Shown here: piece by piece, positions 48,301 to 56,992 of the stretch | How positions within the stretch are numbered: the first letter of the stretch is position 1 | Layout: each line of letters starts with the position of its first letter | Source: Methanolobus sediminis | GTDB lineage: Archaea; Halobacteriota; Methanosarcinia; Methanosarcinales; Methanosarcinaceae | DNA length: 64,000 nucleotides | NCBI RefSeq assembly: GCF_031312595.1 | Contig: NZ_CP133592.1 | Span: forward strand, 310,001 to 374,000 | Direction: 5' to 3' | Translations under genes and position numbers: made by a program | Notes under the pieces: model-generated | Seen by the model: only the letters and a program-made list of their open reading frames with translations | Database searches by the model: none | What the model was told of the DNA's origin: nothing

Positions 48301-48901
48301 CATCAGGATGGACCACTAGCTCCAGGACATTCTTACCAAGAACTTCATCTAAATCATACCCCGTTACCTTCGAAACTGCACTGTTGGCTTCCAGTGCAAT
48401 TCCCTGATCATGAATTACAATACCTTCAAAAGTAGTGTCAGCAAGTAAACGATATTTTATCTGGCTTCTGGACAATTCTTCCTGAATCCTATTACGCTCA
48501 GTTACGTCTTTGACTATAGAGCATAAATGATTGGTTCCATTGATCTTAACAGGAATGGTATCGACTTCAACATCACGAATTTCACCGTTTGAAAGCACGT
48601 TTCTTGAAAAAAAGTGATTTTGGGTTTCATTCTTTGCTTTTTCAATTGCAATCCCTATATCATATTCAGACTCAGTGGTTAGTTCATGAATTTTCATAGA
48701 AGTCAATTCATCATAAGTCCATCCGTAAAAAATGCAAGCTGCATTGTTTGCGTCAACTATCCTTGCCGTTTCAGGATCAAACATCACCATTACTGCATGG
48801 TTATTGTTAAACAATGATCTGTAACCTTCATCATTTTTCTGATGGGAATCAAATATCTCATCCTTTATTATATGCGTGTCCATTGAACCTGCCTGAACCA
48901 T
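45314..48901 (-). CDS. Hybrid sensor histidine kinase/response regulator with multiple PAS domains
   Basis: 1195 residues, no membrane helix, so cytoplasmic. Order: PAS (about 25-135), PAS (145-260), PAS (270-385), PAS (400-520), coiled coil, HisKA with [11 protein letters not shown] (His near 560), HATPase (about 663-777, with GTGLGLAI), REC 1 (797-917, VLVVDDN), REC 2 (944-1064, ILLVEDN and [12 protein letters not shown]) and Hpt (1095-1190, AHTFKGA, His near 1137). It is thus a full phosphorelay in one chain. PAS pockets may bind haem, flavin or a small ligand; none is evident. Output target is not in the window. It is divergent from the glycogen cluster, which is the closest candidate. 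Confidence 0.93.
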   Translation of the reverse strand: MVQAGSMDTHIIKDEIFDSHQKNDEGYRSLFNNNHAVMVMFDPETARIVDANNAACIFYGWTYDELTSMKIHELTTESEYDIGIAIEKAKNETQNHFFSRNVLSNGEIRDVEVDTIPVKINGTNHLCSIVKDVTERNRIQEELSRSQIKYRLLADTTFEGIVIHDQGIALEANSAVSKVTGYDLDEVLGKNVLELVVHPDDQKIVCQNMANDSVKPYEVRAIKKDGTGFPIEIEAHSIIHNGKHIRVAAVRDIAERKLTEAKLENERILLTGLLDSIPDMIFFKDRNGLYLGCNPEFSKFTGKEKEEIIGITPYDIFSKEKADTYTKKDEQTIEEGKIIHTELWVEYPDSSKVLLDLIKAPLYDLSGVIIGMVGVGRDITNNWKAELTIKEINYINQSTLDSLDANICVLDEKGTIIKTNASWKHFISDNVHLLGKFSEGANLLQTLKEQNEQYNDRVLYFATGIEDVMQGREEYFEIEFMSPFTEYEQWFVAKVRPFGNTGSFPRKVVISRIDITAIKLAETKLQEYNEKLESKNRELDEALMVAKEATRAKSEFLANMSHEIRTPMNGVIGMTTLLLSTDLDEEQKHYVDTVQKSGEALLDLINDILDISKIEARKLELEVLPIDLNDVLGEVASLLAVKAHDKKLEFICAADPDVPCNIIADPSRLKQTLINLGGNAIKFTHEGEVVINVSLVSENDSEATLLFSVKDNGIGIPADKTDVLFTKFSQVDASTTRNYGGTGLGLAISKELVEQMNGTIGVNSEPGKGSEFWFKVPFTRHSKIKNKQKSCINMKNTRVLVVDDNATNREYLVKLLGSWGMSAEDAANGPEALLALLKANHEGTPFQLALLDMDMPDMNGLSLGKIIKSEEKLSGISLVILSSLGEPRDSWTELKVNFDAHISKPVKASELYDKLCSIFNNDQDSQESMPYETGLSSGKLDNINASILLVEDNVVNQHVAQSMLQKLGLDAEVADNGKEAIEALKKKKYDLVFMDVRMPVMDGLEATRKIRGMQGSNGKHTIIVAMTAHAMKDDRQCCLEAGMDDYISKPIKIQSLIHTLDYWLIKKQDISVTNTPSHVKENETELIFDSKLLMDNTMDDLELSRRVISIFLNNAPRQLDDLKNSILNQSEKILEKAHTFKGATASVGGMSLSKYVADIEAEVKSGNSVNIESLQEKVPELDRRYEVLVEELKKL

Positions 48902-49068
48902 TCCTTATGCTATCGAAATGGGCTTAAATAAATACATTCATCAAATACGAACATTTAGTGTCCTGAAATGTAATATTTACTATAAATATAATAGTACGAT
49001 AATAATATATAATTGTTAACTCTTGAAAATAAGAGAGCAGTAAATACTTATGGATTTTCAGATATTTT

Positions 49069-49077
49069 CATATATAA
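49069..49077 (+). promoter_or_regulatory. TATA box of the alpha-glucan cluster
   Basis: CATATATAA at 49069-49077 with T-rich upstream flank. RNA start expected near 49096, which leaves a 25-base leader with the GGGAGACGGG site before the ATG at 49121. It would drive the rightward cluster. Confidence 0.45.
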
Positions 49078-49120
49078 TCGAAACTCTATCTAGAAAAGAA
49101 GATAATTAAGGGAGACGGGA

Positions 49121-50923
49121 ATGATGCTGGAAAGCAAATGTATAATTATCGCAGGAGAAGAAGCCGGACCCAAGTCCAATAAGATGGGGGGCATATGGAA
49201 TGTCATTGATGCTGAAGCTAAGAACCTTGCAAGTCTGATCGCAAAAGGAGTCATCGATGAAGCTCCTGCTCCAACCATAGTTGTTGCAGGACCTTACTAC
49301 GGCCACAGTGGTTCAGACTGGAACATAGGGCTGAATCGTATCACAGACATGAGCGAGTTTGAAGAACTTGAGCCAGAAGGTCCTATTTTTGAAGCCATTG
49401 AGAATCTGAAAATAAAAGGTATTGAAGTGTTCCCTGGCGTTGAGACTGTACATGATGTGAAAATAATATATCTAATGTTCAAGACAAATGATTTTTGCCG
49501 TGTAAGTGTGGAATACAAAAAAGAGGAAACATGCCTGGCAAATGCTATCAAAGGAGAAGCATATGAGTTACTAGGTCTGGATTCCATGACATATGAGAGT
49601 ATGGGCAACGGCACAGAATACAGTCATTATGTTAATTTATCTTATGCAATCTCAGAATTTGTGAAAGAACTGGTTACATCAAGGGAGACAAGTTCCGAAG
49701 AATATGAAGACAAAGCGATTTCCGAGTTTGCAGCATCCCTGATGCCTGCGGTCCACGTCTCACTTCACTGTCATGAGTTCGGTGTATTCTACGCACTTGC
49801 AAGACTTAAGAAACTGGGGATAAGTGTAAGGAGTGTTGCAACATACCATGCAACACTTCCGGGAAGATCTTCAGGACACAAATCCATACAGAAGATCAGG
49901 GAAAATGACAGTTCATGGGACAGTGGAGTTCCTGTCAACTTCGCCAAACTGGAATCATTATCAGGATTTGCAGATGTTGTAACTGCCGTTGGTGATTCCA
50001 CACGCAAGGAAATAAAACTCTTCTATGGAATTGATTCGATTATTGTCCGTAATGGAATAGACAGTGAAGAAGAAGACGTAGAATGGGAAAAGAAAACAGA
50101 GTGCAGGGGAAGGATACAGAACTTCCTTTCGGAGAAGTTATATGCAGTATACGACGGTAAAGCAATACCTCCTGAAAGGATAATACCCATTTTTTCAATA
50201 TCACGTATTGAGATCGAGAACAAAGGTTATCCTGACCTGCTGGATTCACTTGTCCTCCTTGACAGGATGGTCAAGGTCGAGATCGATGCAGGACATCTCG
50301 ATGATAAATACCGTGTTGTCTGTTTTATAATAGCAGCTCACGGTCCGAAAACCAATCCACCTGAGAATTTCCCTATAAACCTTCCGGAAGAAACATTGGT
50401 TGGAGAAGAAATACGCCTCCAGCAAATGATAAAAGCCCGAGGATTGGATTGCTCGAAACTTACCGATGGCAGCAGACGTGTCTCAGCAGTCCTTTACCCA
50501 CAATGGATCTCTGACCATGACGGCGGACTTAATATGAGGTCCGATGAACTCATGGCAGGGTGTATTGCAGGTGTATTCCCTTCAAAGTACGAACCATTCC
50601 TGCTTACAGGACTTGAAGCCGGAAAAGAAGCAACCCCAAGTATCGTTAGTAAGATATGCGGGTTCAGTGATGCTCTCAAGACCCTCAAAAGACTTGTTAT
50701 GGGAATGGGAGGAGTCATTGTTGTTGACAACATTAACATCCCGTATCTGGAATCAATCGCAGACTATGCACTTGCAATGGATTATTTCATTGACACATTC
50801 ACCGATGACAAAGTAAAGTACAACCTTCTTTGCCAGGAAGCAAATCTCCTTGCAAAGGACATGAACTGGGAAGAACCAATCAAAACTTATTATGAACTTT
50901 TAACCGGAACAAGAATGGAGTAA
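49121..50923 (+). CDS. Glycogen synthase, GT3-like
   Basis: 600 residues. The GT-B enzyme starts with GPKSNKMGGIWNVIDAEAKNL, comparable to the KxGG donor motif, and has VSLHCHEFGVFYAL, VATYHATLPGR, and the donor-site FPSKYEPFLLTGLEAGK near residue 485. These features match the GT3 glycogen synthase family (GYS-like) rather than the bacterial GlgA family (GT5). It would elongate alpha-1,4-glucan from UDP- or ADP-glucose in the cytoplasm. Two ATGs (49121, 49124) follow the GGGAGACGGG site. First gene of the long rightward cluster. Confidence 0.88.
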   Translation: MMLESKCIIIAGEEAGPKSNKMGGIWNVIDAEAKNLASLIAKGVIDEAPAPTIVVAGPYYGHSGSDWNIGLNRITDMSEFEELEPEGPIFEAIENLKIKGIEVFPGVETVHDVKIIYLMFKTNDFCRVSVEYKKEETCLANAIKGEAYELLGLDSMTYESMGNGTEYSHYVNLSYAISEFVKELVTSRETSSEEYEDKAISEFAASLMPAVHVSLHCHEFGVFYALARLKKLGISVRSVATYHATLPGRSSGHKSIQKIRENDSSWDSGVPVNFAKLESLSGFADVVTAVGDSTRKEIKLFYGIDSIIVRNGIDSEEEDVEWEKKTECRGRIQNFLSEKLYAVYDGKAIPPERIIPIFSISRIEIENKGYPDLLDSLVLLDRMVKVEIDAGHLDDKYRVVCFIIAAHGPKTNPPENFPINLPEETLVGEEIRLQQMIKARGLDCSKLTDGSRRVSAVLYPQWISDHDGGLNMRSDELMAGCIAGVFPSKYEPFLLTGLEAGKEATPSIVSKICGFSDALKTLKRLVMGMGGVIVVDNINIPYLESIADYALAMDYFIDTFTDDKVKYNLLCQEANLLAKDMNWEEPIKTYYELLTGTRME

Positions 50924-50926
50924 GAC

Positions 50927-51904
50927 ATGTCCGAGATACGCAAACACTATTTCCTTGATGAGTACTGCATAATAGCTTCCGGAAGAGCAAAGAGGCCATC
51001 CGCACCGAAAGCCTGTGGTGAGGACATAAAAACAGACAGTTGTGTATTTTGCGGCGGCCATGAAGCTCAGACACCACCTGCACAGGCTGTTTACAAAGAC
51101 GGGAAGATACTGAAAGACGGTGAAGGAAAGCTGGTTACGGACTGGCAGATAAGGTGTATACCAAATCTCTATCCTGCATTATCTCCTGATGCAAAGGAAG
51201 TTCAGAATTCTGGCTTTGAGGTTAAAAAGGGCTATGGTTATCATGAAGTTATAGTAGAAAGTCCGTCTCATGAAAATAAGCTCAACCTCTTTTCAGATGA
51301 GCAGATTCTGTTGCTTATGAAAGCCTACAGGGACAGGGTTATGCATTACCAGTCCCGGGAAGGTGTTGAATATGTATCACTCTTTAAGAACTTTGGAAAA
51401 AAAGCAGGTGCTTCCCTGGAACACACTCATTCCCAGCTCATTGCGGTTCCTCTGATGCCACCATCTCTTGTTAAAGAGAAAAAGGCTATTTCTGAACTGA
51501 ATAATTGCCCTTATTGCCATATCATAGAGAAAGAGAGTGGAAAAGAAAGGCAGGTTTACGAGAATGACAATTTCATTCTCATTGCACCATACTGTTCCAA
51601 AAACCAGTATGAAATGTGGATGCTTCCCAAAAAACACGTAAATCATATTTCTGCTTTCACTGACGAGATGCTTATGTCTCTTGGAGACTGCATACGAACT
51701 GCTGTTAAATTACTTGACAGGACAATACCGGAACTGGCATACAATTACATGTTCTTCCAGATAGAACATGATCTTAGCTATCATTTCAACGTGAGGATAG
51801 CACCGATCACTTCAATTGCAGCAGGATTTGAAAAGAATACGGATATTTACATTAATACTATCCCGCCGGAAATAGCTGTAGAACATCTATTGAATCCTGA
51901 ATAA
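50927..51904 (+). CDS. galT: Galactose-1-phosphate uridylyltransferase family (GalT-like)
   Basis: 325 residues, HIT superfamily. The nucleophile motif here is ASLEHTHSQLIAVP near residue 160-173 (HxHxQ, usual GalT has HPHGQ); zinc ligands appear as CVFCGG near 39 and CPYC near 193. A second histidine part is FFQIEHDLSYHFNVRI. It links hexose-1-phosphate to UDP (or ADP) sugar. With no pyrophosphorylase nearby, it may instead make the glucose donor for the adjacent glycogen synthase or recycle glucose-1-phosphate. ATG three bases after the synthase stop; the ribosome site overlaps that stop. Confidence 0.82.
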   Translation: MSEIRKHYFLDEYCIIASGRAKRPSAPKACGEDIKTDSCVFCGGHEAQTPPAQAVYKDGKILKDGEGKLVTDWQIRCIPNLYPALSPDAKEVQNSGFEVKKGYGYHEVIVESPSHENKLNLFSDEQILLLMKAYRDRVMHYQSREGVEYVSLFKNFGKKAGASLEHTHSQLIAVPLMPPSLVKEKKAISELNNCPYCHIIEKESGKERQVYENDNFILIAPYCSKNQYEMWMLPKKHVNHISAFTDEMLMSLGDCIRTAVKLLDRTIPELAYNYMFFQIEHDLSYHFNVRIAPITSIAAGFEKNTDIYINTIPPEIAVEHLLNPE

Positions 51905-51928
51905 AGAGCTGCATTAAGAAGGGATAAG

Positions 51929-53110
51929 ATGGAAAATAAATTAAGAATAGCCATGTTCTCATGGGAAAGTCTGAATTCTATTACAGTCGGTGGTCTGGCA
52001 CCCCATATTACCGAGCTTTCGGAAGCTCTGGCACTTCAAGGACATGAGATTCACATTTTTACACGCAACAAGGATATGTTGCCTTATGAAGTGATCAAAG
52101 GAGTACATTATCACAGGGTTTACCATGCACTTGATGGAGGCATTGTCCAGCAGATGGACAGCATGTGTGACTCAATGCACAGCGCTTTTACCGAAGCCAC
52201 CTGGAAATTCGGGAAATTCGACCTTACACATGTGCACGACTGGCATCCTGTAAACCTGGTTTGCAGACTGAAAGAGGAATCAGGAATTCCATTCATAATG
52301 ACTTACCATAGTACCGAATGGGGCAGGAATGGTAACAAGCATGGAAACTGGTGGGAAGCCATGGAGATAAGTCACAGAGAATGGAGAGGCGGCTATGAAT
52401 CAGCAAAGGTGATAGTTACATCTACAAAGCTAAAAGATGAGATCCAGTACCTTTACCAGATTCCTGACTACAAGATCACCATAATACCCAATGGCATACA
52501 TGGAGACAAAATGAAGATGGATGTGGACCCTGGCAAGGTAAAAGAAGAATATGGAATCCATCCATTAGCACCTGTTGCCCTTTTTGTCGGAAGGATGAAT
52601 TACCAGAAAGGTCCTGATCTTTTCGTGAGAGCTATTCCGGCAGTTCTGGCAAACAGATGGGACGTGAAGTTTGTTATAATCGGTGAAGGTGAGATGCGAC
52701 CTGAATGCGAAAGGCTTGCACATGAATTGAATGTCATGGACAGTTGCCGTTTCCTTGGTTATGTTGATGAATCTATAAAGAAGGAATGGATGAACGCATG
52801 TAACATTATATGTGTGCCAAGCCGCAACGAACCGTTTGGGATTATTCTTCTTGAAGCATGGGATGCTGGAAAGAATATAGTTGCAACTGATGCTATTTCC
52901 CTTATAGATAATTTCAAGGACGGTGTTATAGTTTACCAGAATCCTGATTCCATTGCATGGGGAATAAATCATGTATTCAACAATTATGCTGATGATGAAC
53001 TTGGAAAAGAAGGACAGAAACTCATCAAAACCAGATACAACTGGGACAACATAGCAGAGTCCACAGTAGATGTATATAATGAGCAACTTGAACTTAACCA
53101 GAACCAATAA
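51929..53110 (+). CDS. GT4 glycosyltransferase (glycogen/alpha-glucan type)
   Basis: 393 residues. Starts with MFSWESLNSITVGGLAPHITELSE, which carries the GGLA donor-loop motif of glycogen synthase-like GT4 enzymes. LTHVHDWHPVNLV, MTYHSTEWGRNGN, LFVGRMNYQKGPDL and the E-x7-E motif PSRNEPFGIILLE (near 296) are all present. The protein is close to the partial gene at 63093, so the cluster holds two copies. Retains the retaining GT-B mechanism and probably extends alpha-glucan or a related oligosaccharide. ATG start behind AAGAAGGGATAAG. Confidence 0.88.
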   Translation: MENKLRIAMFSWESLNSITVGGLAPHITELSEALALQGHEIHIFTRNKDMLPYEVIKGVHYHRVYHALDGGIVQQMDSMCDSMHSAFTEATWKFGKFDLTHVHDWHPVNLVCRLKEESGIPFIMTYHSTEWGRNGNKHGNWWEAMEISHREWRGGYESAKVIVTSTKLKDEIQYLYQIPDYKITIIPNGIHGDKMKMDVDPGKVKEEYGIHPLAPVALFVGRMNYQKGPDLFVRAIPAVLANRWDVKFVIIGEGEMRPECERLAHELNVMDSCRFLGYVDESIKKEWMNACNIICVPSRNEPFGIILLEAWDAGKNIVATDAISLIDNFKDGVIVYQNPDSIAWGINHVFNNYADDELGKEGQKLIKTRYNWDNIAESTVDVYNEQLELNQNQ

Positions 53111-53140
53111 AAAGATAATTAATTTGTGTGGGGTTAGAAC

Positions 53141-54205
53141 ATGAAGAAATTGTTTTATAAATCGTCAAGGAAAGCAGGACTCGTACCGGGTACCTTGATA
53201 CATATTGGTGAAGAAAGAACTGAGAAACCAAAGATAACCATTATAGACTACGACAAAGAGAACTATCAGGAACGTGTAGTTGAAAATGTAGAAGAATGTT
53301 TTCCTTTCAAGGACTATCCTACTGTTTCATGGATCAACATTGATGGAATCCATCAGGTAGATATTATTGAAAAACTGGGAAAACATTTCGGACTCCATCC
53401 TCTTGTAATGGAGGATATTGTACACACAACACAGCGTCCGAAGATGGAGGATTACGATTCCTACATCTATATTGTCCTGAAAATGCTCTGGTTCAATGAT
53501 GGCGATATTGATGTTAAAGCAGAACAGGTAAGCATCATTCTTGGTGAAAATTTCGTCCTGTCATTCCAGGAGCTTGAAGGCGATACTTTCAATTTTGTCA
53601 GGGAAAGGATACGAAATTCAAAGGGCAGGATAAGGCAAGTGGGAGCCGATTACCTCGCGTACGCACTCCTTGACTCTATTGTTGACAATTATTTTATTAT
53701 CATTGAAAAGTTCGGAGAGAGAATTGAAGACTTAGAGGAGGAACTTGTGGAAAATCCGGATCCAGGGACTCTTCAGAACATACACGACCTGAAAAAAGAA
53801 ATGATATATATGCGCAAATCAGTATGGCCTCTCAGGGAAGTTATCAGCGGTCTGGATCGCTCGGAATCATATCTCATAAAAGATACGACATTCGTGTTCC
53901 TTAAAGATATTTACGACCATACAATACAGGTTGCAGATGCCATTGAAACATACAGGGACATTCTTTCCGGAATACTGGATGTTTACCTCTCAAGTATTAG
54001 CAACAAAATGAACGAGGTCATGAAAACACTCACAATAATTGCAACCATATTTATCCCCCTGACCTTCCTTGCGGGAATGTACGGAATGAATTTCACTTAT
54101 ATGCCTGAACTGGGATGGAAATGGGGTTACCCAGCTGTTTGGGTAATTAATATCTTGATATGTATTTCTATGTATGTATATTTCCACAGGAAGAACTGGC
54201 TTTGA
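53141..54205 (+). CDS. corA: CorA family magnesium/cobalt channel
   Basis: 354 residues. Large cytoplasmic N-terminal domain, long stalk helix (about 200-290) and two C-terminal helices; the GMN motif that forms the pore entrance is seen in GMYGMNFTYMPELGWKWGYP near residue 308-327. It carries Mg2+ (or Co2+/Ni2+) by membrane potential. ATG start after GTGTGGGGTTAGAAC. It is inserted in the alpha-glucan gene cluster without gap to neighbours, so its expression is tied to those genes. Confidence 0.93.
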   Translation: MKKLFYKSSRKAGLVPGTLIHIGEERTEKPKITIIDYDKENYQERVVENVEECFPFKDYPTVSWINIDGIHQVDIIEKLGKHFGLHPLVMEDIVHTTQRPKMEDYDSYIYIVLKMLWFNDGDIDVKAEQVSIILGENFVLSFQELEGDTFNFVRERIRNSKGRIRQVGADYLAYALLDSIVDNYFIIIEKFGERIEDLEEELVENPDPGTLQNIHDLKKEMIYMRKSVWPLREVISGLDRSESYLIKDTTFVFLKDIYDHTIQVADAIETYRDILSGILDVYLSSISNKMNEVMKTLTIIATIFIPLTFLAGMYGMNFTYMPELGWKWGYPAVWVINILICISMYVYFHRKNWL

Positions 54206-54240
54206 ATATAAAAGAGTAACAAAACGAGTAACGATCCAAG

Positions 54241-54957
54241 ATGTTTGAGATATATCACCCACCATTCACTACAGAAGCTGAAGACACTGAAATAATAGTT
54301 GAAAAACAGGGAGATGACCTTATCTATAAACGCCTGTTCAGGGGAGATGAAGAAAGAGAACTTGTTTTGTTAAATAATGATGGGGATATAATAATTAATC
54401 CTATTGAACCGGTAAACCTTCCTGAAAGTATCACGGCTTTTCTAATGGTAGATTTTAAGCGATCAGCAATGATCCGACCGGGAGATAAAAAGAAGATCTA
54501 TCTCAAATTCCCCGTCGAGATTGGGGTCTTTGTTACTGACAAATCCAGAAAGAACTATGAAGTTATCGATGTTTTTACATTAAACAAAATTAAGTACACA
54601 CTTTACGGAAGTCATACACAGGGAATGATCTGCAGGCACTGGGAAAGTGACATCTATACAGAAGAACCAGACACTGATAATCTCTATGAAGGATTTATTG
54701 AACTGGAAATATCCAATGAGTCCAATCACCAGATGGAAATTACAAAAGCAATATTCAATGCCTACGGTATGAAACTCTACTTTGGGGACAAAAGACTTGG
54801 TATGAAAGCCAGTATGAGAATCATAAACAAACTACTCGCTGAAACGGATTTTAGTACCTATCCTACAACATCCAGGTTCAAGCGTTCGATGGAACTCTAT
54901 ACGGCACGTAAACTTGCAATAACAAGCACAAAGGGAATCATGGAGTTTGGCACATGA
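54241..54957 (+). CDS. DUF432 family protein
   Basis: 238 residues, soluble, acidic, beta-rich. It fits the DUF432 family from memory (MFEIYHPPF start, VDFKRSAMIRPGDKKKIYLKFP and YGSHTQGMICRHWESD in the middle), known mainly from methanogens and neighbours of MscS genes. The function is not known. Its stop overlaps the MscS start by four bases (ATGA), so the two are made together and the protein may regulate or sense the channel; that is inference. Confidence 0.78.
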   Translation: MFEIYHPPFTTEAEDTEIIVEKQGDDLIYKRLFRGDEERELVLLNNDGDIIINPIEPVNLPESITAFLMVDFKRSAMIRPGDKKKIYLKFPVEIGVFVTDKSRKNYEVIDVFTLNKIKYTLYGSHTQGMICRHWESDIYTEEPDTDNLYEGFIELEISNESNHQMEITKAIFNAYGMKLYFGDKRLGMKASMRIINKLLAETDFSTYPTTSRFKRSMELYTARKLAITSTKGIMEFGT

Positions 54958-55823
54958 GTAATAACAGCACCATTAGTAGTGTTTATTCATATATACCAGC
55001 ACTCTCAGACCCATTCGTTCAGATAACAACAGTAGTACTTGTTCTTTTCTTTACAATATTAATAGCAAAAGGCATAACGATCTATTTACAGAGGTCGCTT
55101 AATGACAAGATGGATAAGGAGCACCTGAACATCCTTATAAAATCCATCTATTACGGAGCAATCGTTATTGCTGTGGTAGGAGTTATTTTCCCTTATCTTC
55201 AGATTAATACCTCTGGCCTTCTTGTTGCAGGAGGAGTTGTGGGTATTGTTCTTGGTTTTGCCAGCCAGAGTATAATGGGCAATTTGATTTCAGGTGTGTT
55301 CCTCATGATTGAACGCCCCATAAAGATTGGCGATCAGGTAAATATTGACAACAAAATGGGTTTTGTAGAGGACATTAAGATAATCTCTACCATAATCCGC
55401 ACCTATGATGGCCTTTTCATCAGGCTTCCCAATGAAACGGTTTTTACAACCAGCATAACAAATTATGTTGCAAACCTTACAAGGAGGTTTGAATACGTGG
55501 TGGGAATCAGATACAGCGATGATGCTGATGAAGCAATAAAGATCATCAAGGACATAATTGACAAGGAACCTTTTGCACTGGTAAACCCCGGGCCAAGTGT
55601 TTTTGTTGACACATTGGGTGACAATGCTGTCAATATCATTGTCAGGATATGGGCACCTGTAAAACAATGGTATGATATGAAAACCAGGCTTCTATGGATT
55701 ATCAAGAGAACACTTGAAGAGAACGGTATAGAAATCGCATTCCCACAGAGAACAGTATGGTTTGCCAGTGAACTGAACACCAGAAAGATGCCAGATATTT
55801 CAGAAACAGGATATGATAAATAA
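54954..55823 (+). CDS. MscS family mechanosensitive channel, second paralogue
   Basis: 289 residues. Helices near 25-45, 68-85 and 90-115 with VAGGVVGIVLGFASQSIMGNLISGVF as the pore-lining stretch and IERPIKIGDQVNIDN after it, then the beta and alpha/beta domains. It belongs to the short archaeal MscS group and would act as an osmotic safety valve. ATG overlaps the DUF432 stop; the stop codon abuts the start of the GH57-like gene (TAATG arrangement). The tight coupling to glucan enzymes is unusual. Confidence 0.92.
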   Translation: MSNNSTISSVYSYIPALSDPFVQITTVVLVLFFTILIAKGITIYLQRSLNDKMDKEHLNILIKSIYYGAIVIAVVGVIFPYLQINTSGLLVAGGVVGIVLGFASQSIMGNLISGVFLMIERPIKIGDQVNIDNKMGFVEDIKIISTIIRTYDGLFIRLPNETVFTTSITNYVANLTRRFEYVVGIRYSDDADEAIKIIKDIIDKEPFALVNPGPSVFVDTLGDNAVNIIVRIWAPVKQWYDMKTRLLWIIKRTLEENGIEIAFPQRTVWFASELNTRKMPDISETGYDK

Positions 55824-56992
55824 TGAAAGCCGTATGCGTTTGTTTTGAGGTACACCTGCCTTTGCCTTTAAGATGGTACTGGCCCGGGGAAGGATACGGA
55901 GATGCCCATGTCGAAAAATATTTTGATATGGAAAAAGCATTCCATAACTTCACAAAACTTGCCACAAACATTGAAACACTAAATGAAGCACTGGCTAAGT
56001 CCATCGATAACGGAGGCAAATACACCCTTGATATATCCGGTATTTTCCTTGAGCAATGCAAATGGGCACCTGAGATAATAGATGGTTTCCGCAAGCTTGG
56101 AAACAAGAATATCTCATTTGCAGCTTCACCATATTATCATTCTATATCATGCCTGTTCCCAAGCCTTGATGAATTCAGGAAACAGGTGGAAATGGATGTT
56201 AATATTATCAAAGACATTTTTGGAATAGAGCCTAAAACCTTTGTTAATACGGAGCTACTTTTTGATAAAAAGATAATGAAGATGCTCCATGAAATGGGAT
56301 TCCAGTGTTTTATTTCCGAAGGCTCCCACAACATTATGAACGGATACGACCCCATGCATGTTTATGATAACGAAGTGCCAACACTTCTGAGACATATAAA
56401 CCTGAGCGAGGATCTGGAAATCAAATTCTCAGACAGGGGATGGCCGGGATATCCACTTATAGCTGACAAATTCGCATCATGGATAGCAAGCATGAAAGGC
56501 GAGGTAATTACACTTTACATAAAATACGATGCTATCAACACTCATCTTCAGAAGAATGAAGGAATACTCGAATTCCTGCATGAGCTCCCAATATGCCTGA
56601 AAAAACATGGCGTGAAAATGTTATTAGCTGAAGAGGCAGTGGAAAGTTTCAAAAAAACAGAACTTTCTTCCCTTGAATCAAAAACAACATCACGTTATGG
56701 AATGAACAACCTGCTTGGAAATCATGCACAGCACCTGTTTATGCATGAACTGATTGATATGGGTGAGATGCTTGGAAAAATGGATGATGGCGAGAAGAAA
56801 GAAGAGCTTACAGAAATCTTCAGATGCCTTCAGCAGAGTGAAATATTCCTGGAAATGAATTCCGAGGAAAGAAGGCTTGGATATGAACGGGCTGTAAATG
56901 ACCTATCCATACTTTCAGATATAGAACGGGCAATTATTATAACTGAAGCTACAGAAAATGAATCTGCCGGGAAAAAGGAGGCATACGAATGA
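55823..56992 (+). CDS. GH57-like protein, likely catalytically degenerate
   Basis: 389 residues, paralogue of the next gene. The GH57 (beta/alpha)7 barrel can be followed: FEVHLPLPLRW replaces the usual HQP motif, the nucleophile Glu remains in NTELLFD (near 142), but the catalytic acid motif, D-Y-E-T-F-G in the neighbour, reads K-Y-D-A-I-N here (near 232). It may be an inactive partner or have changed specificity. Starts with an ATG at the last base of the MscS stop (TAATG), and its own end overlaps the next gene by four bases. The two may form a heteromer. Confidence 0.82.
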   Translation: MKAVCVCFEVHLPLPLRWYWPGEGYGDAHVEKYFDMEKAFHNFTKLATNIETLNEALAKSIDNGGKYTLDISGIFLEQCKWAPEIIDGFRKLGNKNISFAASPYYHSISCLFPSLDEFRKQVEMDVNIIKDIFGIEPKTFVNTELLFDKKIMKMLHEMGFQCFISEGSHNIMNGYDPMHVYDNEVPTLLRHINLSEDLEIKFSDRGWPGYPLIADKFASWIASMKGEVITLYIKYDAINTHLQKNEGILEFLHELPICLKKHGVKMLLAEEAVESFKKTELSSLESKTTSRYGMNNLLGNHAQHLFMHELIDMGEMLGKMDDGEKKEELTEIFRCLQQSEIFLEMNSEERRLGYERAVNDLSILSDIERAIIITEATENESAGKKEAYE

